Source: Ptiloglossa arizonensis (Eukaryota; Arthropoda; Insecta; Hymenoptera; Colletidae). Taken from it: a DNA stretch of 64,000 bases. Location: contig NW_027478514.1 of the NCBI RefSeq assembly GCF_051014685.1, positions 1,086,202 through 1,150,201 on the forward strand. Reading direction: 5' to 3'. Shown one piece after another: positions 25,091 through 38,210 of this stretch. The notes below the pieces were generated by a model. That model saw nothing but the letters and a program-made list of their open reading frames with translations. It made no database searches and was not told the origin of the DNA. Position numbers and translations under genes: made by a program. Each line of letters opens with the position of its first letter. Position 1 is the first letter of the stretch.

Positions 25091-26733
25091 CCAAACTCTT
25101 AACCAGAATGGCGTAGGGTAAAAATACGCATACCGTTGTAATCTGGCGAGTTTCTACTTTCAGACGCAGCAGGAATTTTTGGGTTTGGTCAATCAGTTCG
25201 CGAGATATTGGACTTTGAAGCCAAGAAATGGTTGAGAAGCCAAAAAATTTTTCGCAATTCTGCTGCTCCAAACGCTTAACCAGAATGGTCTAGGGAAAAA
25301 ATACACATACCGTTGTAATCGGGCGAGTTTCTACATTCAGATGCAATAGGAATTTTGGGTTTGGTCAATCCGTTCGCGAGATATGGGAGTTTGAAGCCAA
25401 GAAATGGTTGAGAAGGCAAAAAATTTTTCGCAATTCTGCTGCTCCAAACGCTTAACCAGAATGGCGTAGGGTAAAAATACGCATACCGTTGTAATCGGGC
25501 GACTTTCTACTTTCAGACGCAGCAGGAATTTTTGGGTTTGGTCAATCCGTTCGCGAGATATGGGACTTTGAAGCTAAGAAATGGTTGAGAAGACAACAAA
25601 TTTTTCGCAATTCTGCTGCCCCAAACGCTTAACCAGAATGGGGTAGGGAAAAATACACATACCGTTGTAAACGGGCGAGTTTCTACTTTCAGATGCAATA
25701 GGAATTTTTGGGTTAGGTCAATCCGTTCGCGAGATATGGGAGTTTGAAGCCAAGAAATGGTTGAGAAGGCATAAAATATTTCGCAATTCTGCTGGTCCAA
25801 ACGCTTAACCAGAATGGCCTAGGGGAAAAATACACGTACCGTTGTAATCGGGCGAGGCTCTACTTTCAGACGCAATAGGAATTTTTCGGTTAAGTCAATC
25901 CGTTCGCGAGATATGGGAGTTTGAAGCCAAGAAATGGTGGAGAAGGCATAAAATTTTTCGCAATTCTGCTGATCCAAACGCTTAACCAGAATGGCCTAGG
26001 GAAAAAATACACGTACCGTTGTAATCGGGCGAGTTTCTACTTTCACAAGCAACAGGAATTTTTGGGTTCGGTCAATCTGTTCGCGAGATATTGGAGTTTG
26101 AAGCCAAGAAATGGTTGAGAAGGCAACAAATTTTTCGCAATTCTGCTGCTCCAAACGCTTAAACAGAATGGCCTAGGGAAAAAAATCTGCATACCGTTGT
26201 AATCGGGCGAGTTTCTTCTTTCAGATGCAATAGGAATTTTTGGGTTAGATCAATCCGTTCGCGAGATATGGGAGTTTGAAGCCAAGAAATGGTTGAGAAG
26301 GCAAAAAATTTTTCGCAATTCTGCTGCTTCAAACGCTTAACCAGAATGGCCTAGGGAAAAAATACACATACCGTTGTAATCGGGAGAGTTTCTACTTTCA
26401 CAAGCAACAGGAATTTTTGGGTTTGGTCAATCCGTTCGCGAGATATGGGAGTTTGAAGCCACGAAATGGTTGAGAAGACCACAAATTTTTCGCAATTCTG
26501 CTGCTCCAAACGCTTAACCAGAATGGCCTAGGGAAAAAATACACATACCGTTGTAATCGGGCGAGTTTCTACTTTCAGACGCAACAGGAATTTTTGGGTT
26601 AGGTCAATCCGTTCGCGAGATATGGGAGTTTGAAGCCAAGAAATGGTTGAGAAGGCAAAAAAATTTTCGCAAATCTGCTGCTCCAAACGCTTAACCAGAA
26701 TGGCCTAGGGAAAAAATACGCATACCGTTGTAA
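24080..26733 (+). repeat. Block B3, first copy (15 monomers, 2654 bp)
   Basis: The next 2654 bp repeat this stretch. The offset was checked at 24513 to 27167, 25044 to 27698, 25513 to 28167 and 25921 to 28575, all exactly 2654 bp (15 x 177 - 1). The missing base is in 'aggaattttgggtttgg' near 25352, which has four T instead of five and is inherited by the copies at about 28006 and 31191. Confidence 0.92.
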
Positions 26734-29387
26734 TCGGGCGAGTTTCTACTTTCACAAGCAACAGGAATTTTTGGGTTTGGTCAATCCGTTCGCGAGATAT
26801 GGGAGTTTGAAGCTAAGAAATGGTTGAGAAGGCAAAAAATTTTTCGCAATTCTGCTGCTTCAAACGCTTAACCAGAATGGCCTAGGGAAAAAATACACAT
26901 ACCGTTGTAATCGGGCGAGTTTCTACTCTCAGTTACAATAGGAATTTTTGGGTCTGGTCAATCCGTTCGCGAGATATGGGACTTTCAAGCTAAGAAATGG
27001 TTGACAAGACAACAAATTTTTCGCACTTCTGCTGCTCCAATCGCTTAAACAGAATGGCCTAGGGGAAAAATACACGTACCGTTGTAATCGGGCGAGGCTC
27101 TACTTTCAGACGCAATAGGAATTTTTCGGTTAAGTCAATCCGTTCGCGAGATATGGGAGTTTGAAGCTAAGAAATGGTTGAGAAGGCAAAAAATTTTTCG
27201 CAATTCTGCTGCTCCAAACGCTTAACCAGAATGGCGTAGGGTAAAAATATGCATACCGTTGTAATCGGGCGAGTTTCTACTTTCAGACGCAGCAGGAATT
27301 TTTGGGTTTGGTCAATCCGTCCGCGAGATATGGGACTTTGAAGCAAAGAAATGGTTGAGGAGACAACAAATTTTACGCAATTCTGCTGCTCCAAACGCTT
27401 AACCAGAATGGGCTACGGAAAAAATACACATACCGTTGTAATCGGGAGAGTTTCTACTTTCACAAGCTACAGGAATTTTTGGGTTTGGTCAATCCGTTCG
27501 CGAGATATGGGAGTTTGAAGCCAAGAAATGGTTGAGAAGGCATAAAATTTTTCGCAATTCTGCTGATCCAAACGCTTAACCAGAATGGCCTAGGGGAAAA
27601 ATAAACGTACCGTTGTAATCGGGCGAGGCTCTACTTTCAGACGCAAGAGGAATTTTTCGGTTAAGTCAATCCGTTCGCGAGATATGGGAGTTTGAAGCTA
27701 AGAAATGGTTGAGAAGGCAAAAAATTTTTCGCAATTCTGCTGCTCCAAACTCTTAACCAGAATGGCGTAGGGTAAAAATACGCATACCGTTGTAATCTGG
27801 CGAGTTTCTACTTTCAGACGCAGCAGGAATTTTTGGGTTTGGTCAATCAGTTCGCGAGATATTGGACTTTGAAGCCAAGAAATGGTTGAGAAGCCAAAAA
27901 ATTTTTCGCAATTCTGCTGCTCCAAACGCTTAACCAGAATGGTCTAGGGAAAAAATACACATACCGTTGTAATCGGGCGAGTTTCTACATTCAGATGCAA
28001 TAGGAATTTTGGGTTTGGTCAATCCGTTCGCGAGATATGGGAGTTTGAAGCCAAGAAATGGTTGAGAAGGCAAAAAATTTTTCGCAATTCTGCTGCTCCA
28101 AACGCTTAACCAGAATGGCGTAGGGTAAAAATACGCATACCGTTGTAATCGGGCGACTTTCTACTTTCAGACGCAGCAGGAATTTTTGGGTTTGGTCAAT
28201 CCGTTCGCGAGATATGGGACTTTGAAGCTAAGAAATGGTTGAGAAGACAACAAATTTTTCGCAATTCTGCTGCCCCAAACGCTTAACCAGAATGGGGTAG
28301 GGAAAAATACACATACCGTTGTAAACGGGCGAGTTTCTACTTTCAGATGCAATAGGAATTTTTGGGTTAGGTCAATCCGTTCGCGAGATATGGGAGTTTG
28401 AAGCCAAGAAATGGTTGAGAAGGCATAAAATATTTCGCAATTCTGCTGGTCCAAACGCTTAACCAGAATGGCCTAGGGGAAAAATACACGTACCGTTGTA
28501 ATCGGGCGAGGCTCTACTTTCAGACGCAATAGGAATTTTTCGGTTAAGTCAATCCGTTCGCGAGATATGGGAGTTTGAAGCCAAGAAATGGTGGAGAAGG
28601 CATAAAATTTTTCGCAATTCTGCTGATCCAAACGCTTAACCAGAATGGCCTAGGGAAAAAATACACGTACCGTTGTAATCGGGCGAGTTTCTACTTTCAC
28701 AAGCAACAGGAATTTTTGGGTTCGGTCAATCTGTTCGCGAGATATTGGAGTTTGAAGCCAAGAAATGGTTGAGAAGGCAACAAATTTTTCGCAATTCTGC
28801 TGCTCCAAACGCTTAAACAGAATGGCCTAGGGAAAAAAATCTGCATACCGTTGTAATCGGGCGAGTTTCTTCTTTCAGATGCAATAGGAATTTTTGGGTT
28901 AGATCAATCCGTTCGCGAGATATGGGAGTTTGAAGCCAAGAAATGGTTGAGAAGGCAAAAAATTTTTCGCAATTCTGCTGCTTCAAACGCTTAACCAGAA
29001 TGGCCTAGGGAAAAAATACACATACCGTTGTAATCGGGAGAGTTTCTACTTTCACAAGCAACAGGAATTTTTGGGTTTGGTCAATCCGTTCGCGAGATAT
29101 GGGAGTTTGAAGCCACGAAATGGTTGAGAAGACCACAAATTTTTCGCAATTCTGCTGCTCCAAACGCTTAACCAGAATGGCCTAGGGAAAAAATACACAT
29201 ACCGTTGTAATCGGGCGAGTTTCTACTTTCAGACGCAACAGGAATTTTTGGGTTAGGTCAATCCGTTCGCGAGATATGGGAGTTTGAAGCCAAGAAATGG
29301 TTGAGAAGGCAAAAAAATTTTCGCAAATCTGCTGCTCCAAACGCTTAACCAGAATGGCCTAGGGAAAAAATACGCATACCGTTGTAA
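26734..29387 (+). repeat. Block B3, second copy (15 monomers, 2654 bp)
   Basis: A direct repeat of 24080-26733; I saw no differences in the stretches compared. At 29388 the array changes to 'tctactatcagttac', which is the continuation of block B1 (17361, 20194) and not the start of a third copy. The junction is therefore the point where the tandem duplication re-enters the older sequence. Confidence 0.9.
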
Positions 29388-30585
29388 TCGGGCGAGTTTC
29401 TACTATCAGTTACAATAGGAATTGTTGGGTTCGGTCAATCCGTTCGCGAGATATGGGACTTTGAAGCTAAGAAATGGTTGACAAGACAACAAATTTTTCG
29501 CAATTCTGCTGCTCCAAACGCTTAACCAGAATGGCCTAGGGAAAAAATACACAAACCGTTGTATTCGGGCAAGTTTCTTCTTTCAGATGCAATAGGAATT
29601 TTTGGGTTAGGTCAATCCGTTCGCGTGATATGGGAGTTTGAAGCTAAGAAATGGTTGAGAAGGCAAAAAATTTTTCGCAATTCTGCTGCATCAAACGCTT
29701 AACCAGAATGGCCTAGGGACAAAATACACATACCGTTGTAATCGGGCGAGTTTCTACTTTCAGTTACAATAGGAATTTTTGGGTCTGGTCAATCCGTTCT
29801 CGAGATATGGGACTTTCAAGCTAAGAAATGGTTGACAAGACAACAAATTTTTCGCAATTCTGCTGCTCCAAATGCTTAACCGGAATGGCCTAGGTAAAAA
29901 ATACACATACCGTTGTAATCGGGAGAGTTTCTACTTTCACAAGCAACAGGAATTTTTGGGTTTGGTCGATCCGTTCGCGAGATATGGGAGTTTGAAGCCA
30001 AGAAATGGTTGAGAAGGCATAAAATTTTTCGCAATTCTGCTGATCCAAACGCTTAACCAGAATGGCCTAGGGAAAAAATACGCATACCGTTGTAATCGGG
30101 CGAGTTTCTACTTTCAGTTACAATAGGAATTGTTGGGTTCGGTCAATCCGTTCGCGAGATATGGGACATTGAAGCTAAGAAATGGTTGACAAGACAACAA
30201 ATTTTTCGCAATTCTGCTGCTCCAAATGCTTAACCGGAATGGCCTAGGTAAAAAATACACATACCGTTGTAATCGGGCGAGTTTCTTCTTTCAGATGCAA
30301 TAGGAATTTTTGGGTTAGGTCAATCTGTTCGCGAGATATGGGAGTTTGAAGCCAAGAAATGGTTGAGAAGGCAAAAAATTTTTCGCAATTCTGCTGCTTC
30401 AAACGCTTAACCAGAATGGCCTAGGGAAAAAATACACATACCGTTGTAATCGGGCGAGTTTCTACTTTCAGTTACAATAGGAATTTTTGGGTCTGGTCAA
30501 TCCGTTCGCGAGATATGGGACTTTCAAGCTAAGAAATGGTTGACAAGACAACAAATTTTTCGCACTTCTGCTGCTCCAATCGCTT
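28561..30585 (+). repeat. Displaced copy of block B1
   Basis: Matches 19360-21384 at an offset of 9201 bp (checked at 19374 to 28575 and at 'atccgttctcgag', 20591 to 29792). The first 0.8 kb is shared with the second copy of B3. One substitution near 30468 ('ctactttcag' against 'ctactctcag') separates the copies. Confidence 0.85.
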
Positions 30586-31760
30586 AACCAGAATGGCGTA
30601 GGGTAAAAATATGCATACCGTTGTAATCGGGCGAGTTTCTACTTTCAGACGCAGCAGGAATTTTTGGGTTTGGTCAATCCGTCCGCGAGATATGGGACTT
30701 TGAAGCAAAGAAATGGTTGAGAAGACAACAAATTTTACGCAATTCTGCTGCTCCAAACGCTTAACCAGAATGGGCTACGGAAAAAATACACATACCGTTG
30801 TAATCGGGAGAGTTTCTACTTTCACAAGCTACAGGAATTTTTGGGTTTGGTCAATCCGTTCGCGAGATATGGGAGTTTGAAGCTAAGAAATGGTTGAGAA
30901 GGCAAAAAATTTTTCGCAATTCTGCTGCTCCAAACTCTTAACCAGAATGGCGTAGGGTAAAAATACGCATACCGTTGTAATCTGGCGAGTTTCTACTTTC
31001 AGACGCAGCAGGAATTTTTGGGTTTGGTCAATCAGTTCGCGAGATATTGGACTTTGAAGCCAAGAAATGGTTGAGAAGGCAAAAAATTTTTCGCAATTCT
31101 GCTGCTCCAAACGCTTAACCAGAATGGTCTAGGGAAAAAATACACATACCGTTGTAATCGGGCGAGTTTCTACATTCAGATGCAATAGGAATTTTGGGTT
31201 TGGTCAATCCGTTCGCGAGATATGGGAGTTTGAAGCCAAGAAATGGTTGAGAAGGCAAAAAATTTTTCGCAATTCTGCTGCTCCAAACGCTTAACCAGAA
31301 TGGCGTAGGGTAAAAATACGCATACCGTTGTAATCGGGCGACTTTCTACTTTCAGACGCAGCAGGAATTTTTGGGTTTGGTCAATCCGTTCGCGAGATAT
31401 GGGACTTTGAAGCTAAGAAATGGTTGAGAAGACAACAAATTTTTCGCAATTCTGCTGCCCCAAACGCTTAACCAGAATGGGGTAGGGAAAAATACACATA
31501 CCGTTGTAAACGGGCGAGTTTCTACTTTCAGATGCAATAGGAATTTTTGGGTTAGGTCAATCCGTTCGCGAGATATGGGAGTTTGAAGCCAAGAAATGGT
31601 TGAGAAGGCATAAAATATTTCGCAATTCTGCTGGTCCAAACGCTTAACCAGAATGGCCTAGGGGAAAAATACACGTACCGTTGTAATCGGGCGAGGCTCT
31701 ACTTTCAGACGCAATAGGAATTTTTCGGTTAAGTCAATCCGTTCGCGAGATATGGGAGTT
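30585..31760 (+). repeat. Mosaic of 27.2-28.6 kb with monomer deletions
   Basis: About 30585-30865 matches 27223-27503, and about 30860-31760 matches 27675-28575 at an offset of 3185 bp (checked at 27698 to 30883 and 28167 to 31352). Together they read as a copy of 27.2-28.6 kb from which one monomer was lost. After 31760 the B-type markers ('tttttcggttaagtc', 'ggcgtagggtaaaaat') fade out within two monomers. Confidence 0.8.
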
Positions 31761-34349
31761 TGAAGCTAAGAAATGGTTGAGAAGGCAAAAAATTTTTCGC
31801 AATTCTGCTGCTCCAAACGCTTAACCAGAATGGCGTAGGGTAAAAATACGCATACCGTTGTAACCGGGCGAGTTTCTACTTTCAGATGCAATAGGAATTT
31901 TTGGGTTAGGTTAATCCGTTCGCGAGATATGGGAGTTTGAAGCTAAGAAATGGTTGAGAAGGCAAAAAATTTTTCGCAATTCTGCTGCTCCAAACGCTTA
32001 ACCAGAATGGTCTAGGGAAAAAATTCACATACCGTTGTAATCGGGCGAGTTTCTACTTTCAGATGCAATAGGAATTTTTGGGTTAGGTCAATCCGTTCGC
32101 GAGATATGGGAGTTTGAAGCCAAGAAATGGTTGAGAAGGCAAAAAATTTTTCGCAATTCTGCTGCTTCAAACGCTTAACCAGAATGGCCTAGGGAAAAAA
32201 TACACATACCGTTGTAATCGGGCGAGTTTCTACTTTCAGTTACAATAGGAATTTTTGGGTCTGGTCAATCCGTTCGCGAGATATGGGACTTTGAAGCTAA
32301 GAAATGGTTGACAAGACAACAAATTTTTCGCACTTCTGCTGCTCCAATCGCTTAACCAGGATGGCCTAGGGGGAAAATACACATACCGTTGCAACCGGGC
32401 GAGTTTCTACTTTCAGATGCAATAGGAATTTTTGGGTTAGGTCAATCCGTTCGCGAGATATGGGAGTTTGAAGCCAAGAAATGGTAGAGAAGGCAAAAAA
32501 TTGTTCACAATTCTGCTGCTCCAAACGCTTAACCAGAATGGGCTAGGGAAAAAATACACATACCATTGTAATCGGGCGAGTTTCTACTTTCAGATGCAAT
32601 AGGAATTTTTGGGTTAGGTCAATCCGTTCGCGAGGTATGGGAGTTTGAAGCCAAGAAATGGTTGAGAAGGCAACAAATTTTTCGCACTTCTGCTGCTCCA
32701 ATCGCTTAACCAGGATGGCCTAGAGGAAAAATACACATACCGTTGCAACCGGGCGAGTTTCTACTTTCAGATGCAATAGGAATTTTTGGGTTAGGTCAAT
32801 CCGTTCGCGAGATATGGGAGTTTGAAGCCAAGAAATGGTTGAGAAGGCAAAAAATTTTTCGCAATTCTGCTGCTCCAAACGCTTAAACAGAACGGCCTAG
32901 GGAAAAAATACACAAACCGTCGTAATCGGGCGAGTTTCTACTTTCAGATGCAATAGGAATTTTTGGGTTAGGTTAATCCGTTCGCGAGATATGGGAGTTT
33001 GAAGCTAAGAAATGGTTGAGAAGGCAAAAAATTTTTCGCAATTCTGCTGCTCCAAACGCTTAACCAGAATGGTCTAGGGAAAAAATTCACATACCGTTGT
33101 AATCGGGCGAGTTTCTACTTTCAGATGCAATACGAATTTTTGGGTTAGGTCAATCCGTTCGCGAGATATGGGACTTTGAAGCCAAGAAATGGTTGAGAAG
33201 GCAAAAAATTTTTCGCAATTCTGCTGCTCCAAACGCTTAAACAGAATGGCCTAGGGAAAAAATACACATACCTTCGTAATCGGGCGAGTTTCTACTTTCA
33301 GATGCAATAGGAATTTTTGGGTTAGGTCAATCCGTTCGCGAGATATGGGAGTTTGAAGCTAAGAAATGGTTGAGAAGACAACAAATTTTTCGCAATTCTG
33401 CTGCTCCAAACGCTTAACCAGAATGGCCTAGGGAAAAAATACGCTAACCCCTGTAATCGGGCGAGTTTCTACTTTCAGACGCAGAAGGAATTTTTTGGTT
33501 TGGTCAATCCGTTCGCGAGGTATGGGACTTTGAATCTAAGAAATGGTTGAGAAGACAACAAATTTTTCGCGATTCTGCTGCTCCAAACGCTTAACCAGAA
33601 TGGGCTAGGAAAAAAATACACATACCGTTGTAATCGGGCGAGTTTCTACTTTCAGATGCAATAGGAATTTTTGGGTTAGTTCAATCCGTTCGCGAAATAT
33701 GGGAGTTTGAAGCCAAGAAATGGTAGAGAAGGCAAAAAATTGTTCACAATTCTGCTGCTCCAAACGCTTAACCAGAATGGGCTAGGGAAAAAATACACAT
33801 ACCATTGTAATCGGGCGAGTTTCTACTTTCAGATGCAATAGGAATTTTTGGGTTAGGTCAATCCGTTCGCGAGATATGGGAGTTTGAAGCCAAGAAATGG
33901 TTGAGAAGGCAACAAATTTTTCGCACTTCTGCTGCTCCAATCGCTTAACCAGGATGGCCTAGGGGAAAAATACACATACCGTTGCAACCGGGCGAGTTTC
34001 TACTTTCAGATGCAATAGGAATTTTTGGGTTAGGTCAATCCGTTCGCGAGATATGGGAGTTTGAAGCCAAGAAATGGTTGAGAAGGCGAAAAATTTTTCG
34101 CAATTCTGCTGCTCCAAACGCTTAAACAGAATGGCCTAGGGAAAAAATACACATACCGTCGTAATCGGGCGAGTTTCTACTTTCAGATGCAATAGGAATT
34201 TTTGGGTTAGGTCAATCCGTTCGCGAGATATGGGAGTTTGAAGCTAAGAAATGGTTGAGAAGACAACAAATTTTTCGCAATTCTGCTGCTCCAAACGCTT
34301 AACCAGAATGGCCTAGGGAAAAAATACGCACACCCTTGTAATCGGACGA
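31761..34349 (+). repeat. Satellite monomers opening region C
   Basis: About 15 monomers dominated by the 'gatgcaataggaatttttgggttaggtc' form. Variants that mark the right half of the window first appear here: 'gttgcaaccggg' near 32389, 'cgtcgtaatcggg' near 32919 and 'cagacgcagaagg' near 33477. Parts resemble 38.0-39.5 kb, but I did not define a duplicated block. Confidence 0.7.
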
Positions 34350-37300
34350 GTTTCTACTTTCAGACGCAGAAGGAATTTTTGGGTTTGGTCAATCCGTTCG
34401 CGAGATATGGGACTTTGAATCTAAGAAATGGTTGAGAAGACAACAAATTTTTCGCAATTCTGCTGCTCCAAACGCTTAACCAGAATGGGCTAGGGAAAAA
34501 ATTCACATACCGTTGTAATTGGGCGAGTTTCTACCTTCAGACGCAACAGGAATTTTTGGGTTAAGACAATCCGTTCGCGAGATATGGGACTTTGAAGCTA
34601 AGAAATGGTTGACAAGACAACAAATTTTTCGCACTTCTGCTGCTCCAATCGCTTAACCAGAATGGCCTAGGGGAAAAATACACGTACCGTTGTAACCGGG
34701 CGAGTTTCTACTTTCAGATGCAATAGGAATTTTTGGGTTAGGTCAATCCGTTCGCGAGATATGGGAGTTTGAAGCCAAGAAATGGTTGAGAAGGCAAAAA
34801 ATTTTTCGCAATTCTGCTGCTCCAAACGCTTAAACAGAATGGCCTAGGGAAAAAATACACATACCGTCGTAATCGGGCGAGTTTCTACTTTCAGATGCAA
34901 TAGGAATTTTTGGGTTAGGTCAATCCGTTCGCGAGATATGGGAGTTTGAAGCCAAGAAATGGTTGAGGAGCAAAAAATTTTTCGCAATTCTGCTGCTCCA
35001 AACGCTTAAACCAGAATGGTCTAGGGAAAAAATACACATACCGTTGTAATCGGGCGAGTTTCTACTTTCAGATGCAATAGGAATTGTTGGGTTAGGTCAA
35101 TCCGTTCGCGAGATATGGGAGTTTGAAGCCAAGAAATGGTAGAGAAGGCAAAAAATTGTTCACAATTCTGCTGCTCCAAACGCTTAACCAGAATGGGCTA
35201 GGGAAAAAATACACATACCGTTGTAATCGGGCAAGGTTCTACTTTCAGATGCAATAGGAATTTTGGGTTAGGTCAATCCGTTCGCGAGATATGGGAGTTT
35301 GAAGCCAAGAAATGGTTGAGAAGGCAAAAAATTTTTCGCAATTCTGCTGCTTCAAACGCTTAACCAGATGGCCTAGGGAAAAAAATACACATACCATTGT
35401 AATCGGGCGAGTTTCTACTTTCAGATGCAATAGGAATTTTTGGGTTAGGTCAATCCGTTCGCGAGATATGGGAGTTTGAAGCCAAGAAATGGTAGAGAAG
35501 GCAAAAAATTGTTCACAATTCTGCTGCTCCAAACGCTTAACCAGAATGGGCTAGGGAAAAATACACATACCGTTGTAATCGGGCGAGGTTCTACTTTCAG
35601 ATGCAATAGGAATTTTGGGTTAGGTCAATCCGTTCGCGAGATATGGGAGTTTGAAGCCAAGAAATGGTTGAGAAGGCAAAAAATTTTTCGCAATTCTGCT
35701 GCTTCAAACGCTTAACCAGAATGGCTAGGGAAAAAATACACATACCGTTGTAATCGGGCGAGTTTCTACTTTCAGTTACAATAGGAATTTTTGGGTCTGG
35801 TCAATCCGTTCGCGAGATATGGGACTTTGAAGCCAAGAAATGGTTGAGAAGGCAACAAATTTTTCGCACTTCTGCTGCTCCAATCGCTTAACCAGGATGG
35901 CCTAGGGGAAAAATACACATACCGTTGCAACCGGGCGAGTTTCTACTTTCAGATGCAATAGGAATTTTTGGGTTAGGGTCAATCCGTTCGCGAGATATGG
36001 GAGTTTGAAGCCAAGAAATGGTTGAGAAGGCAAAAAATTTTTCGCAATTCTGCTGCTCCAAACGCTTAAACAGAATGGCCTAGGGAAAAAATACACATAC
36101 CGTCGTAATCGGGCGAGTTTCTACTTTCAGATGCAATAGGAATTTTTGGGTTAGGTCAATCCGTTCGCGACATATGGGAGTTTGAAGCTAAGAAATGGTT
36201 GAGAAGACAACAAATTTTTCGCAATTCTGCTGCTCCAAACGCTTAACCAGAATGGCCTAGGGAAAAAATACGCACACCCTTGTAATCGGACGAGTTTCTA
36301 CTTTCAGACGCAGAAGGAATTTTGGGTTTGGTCAATCCGTTCGCGAGATATGGACTTTGAATCTAAGAAATGGTTGAGAAGACAACAAATATTTCGCAAT
36401 TCTGCTGCTCCAAACGCTTAACCAGAATGGGCTAGGGAAAAAATTCACATACCGTTGTAATTGGGCGAGTTTCTACTTTCAGACGCCACAGGAATTTTTG
36501 GGTTAAGACAATCCGTTCGCGAGATATGGGACTTTGAAGCTAAGAAATGGTTGACAAGACAACAAATTTTTCGCACTTCTGCTGCTCCAATCGCTTAACC
36601 AGAATGGCCTAGGGGAAAAATACACGTACCGTTGTAACCGGGCGTGTTTCTACTTTCAGATACAATTGGAATTTTTGGGTTAGGTCAATCCGTTCGCGAG
36701 ATATGGGAGTTTGAAGCCAAGAAATGGTTGAGAAGGCAAAAAATTTTTCGCAATTCTGCTGCTCCAAACGCTTAAACAGAATGGCCTAGGGAAAAAATAC
36801 ACATACCGTCGTAATCGGGCGAGTTTCTACTTTCAGATGCAACAGGAATTTTTGGGTTAGGTCAATCCGTTCGCGAGTTACGGGAGTTTGAAGCTAAGAA
36901 ATGGTTGAGAAGACAACAAATTTTTCGCAATTCTGCTGCTCCAAACGCTTAACCAGAATGGCCTAGGGAAAAAATACGCACACCCTTGTAATCGGGCGAG
37001 TTTCTACTTTCAGACGCAGAAGGAATTTTTGGGTTTGGTCAATCCGTTCGCGAGATATGGGACTTTGAATCTAAGAAATGGTTGAGAAGACAACAAATTT
37101 TTCGCGATTCTGCTGCTCCAAACGCTTAACCAGAATGGCTAGGGAGAAAATACACATACCGTTGTAATCGGGCGAGTTTCTACTTTCAGATGCAATAGGA
37201 ATTTTTGGGTTAGGTCAATCCGTTCGCGAGATATGGGAGTTTGAAGCCAAGAAATGGTTGAGGAGGCAAAAAATTTTTCGCAATTCTGCTGCTCCAAACG

Positions 37301-38210
37301 CTTAACCAGAATGGTCTAGGGAAAAAATACACATACCGTTGTAATCGGGCGAGGTTCTACTTTCAGATGCAATAGGAATTTTTGGGTTAGGTCAATCCGT
37401 TCGCGAGATATGGGAGTTTGAAGCCAAGAAATGGTTGAGAAGGCAAAAAATTTTTCGCAATTCTGCTGCTTCAAACGCTTAACCAGAATGGCCTAGGGAA
37501 AAAATACACATACCGTTGTAATCGGGCGAGTTTCTACTTTCAGTTACAATAGGAATTTTTGGGTCTGGTCAATCCGTTCGCGAGATATGGGACTTTGAAG
37601 CTAAGAAATGGTTGACAAGACAACAAATTTTTCGCACTTCTGCTGCTCCAATCGCTTAACCAGGATGGCCTAGGGGAAAAATACACATACCCTTGTAATC
37701 GGGCGAGTTTCTACTTTCAGACGCAGAAGGAATTTTTGGGTTTGGTCAATCCGTTCGCGAAATATGGGACTTTGAATCTAAGAAATGGTTGAGAAGACAA
37801 CAAATTTTTCGCACTTCTGCAGATCCAAACGCTTAACCAGAATGGCCTAGGAAAAAATACACATACCGCTGTAGTCGGCGAGTGTCTACTTTCAGATGCA
37901 ATAGGAATTTTTGGGTTAGGTCAATCCGTTCGCGAGATATGGGAGTTTGAAGCAAGAAATGGTTGAGGAGGCAAAAAATTTTTCGCAATTCTGCTGCTCC
38001 AAACGCTTAACCAGAATGGTCTAGGGAAAAAATACACATACCGTTGTAATCGGGCGAGTTTCTACTTTCAGATGCAATAGGAATTTTTGGGTTAGGTCAA
38101 TCCGTTCGCGAGATATGGGAGTTTGAAGCCAAGAAATGGTAGAGAAGGCAAAAAATTGTTCACAATTCTGCTGCTCCAAACGCTTAACCAGAATGGGCTA
38201 GGGAAAAAAT
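34350..38210 (+). repeat. Block C1, first copy, indel-rich
   Basis: Matches 41060-44940 at an offset of about 6714-6725 bp (markers 'ggaattgttgggttagg' 35081 to 41795; 'gatacaattgg' 36659 to 43377). The offset drifts because this copy carries many single-base indels, for example 'ggaattttggg' near 35262, 35612 and 36320, 'gatatggac' near 36349, 'tcggcgag' near 37876 and 'gaagcaag' near 37953. Confidence 0.85.
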
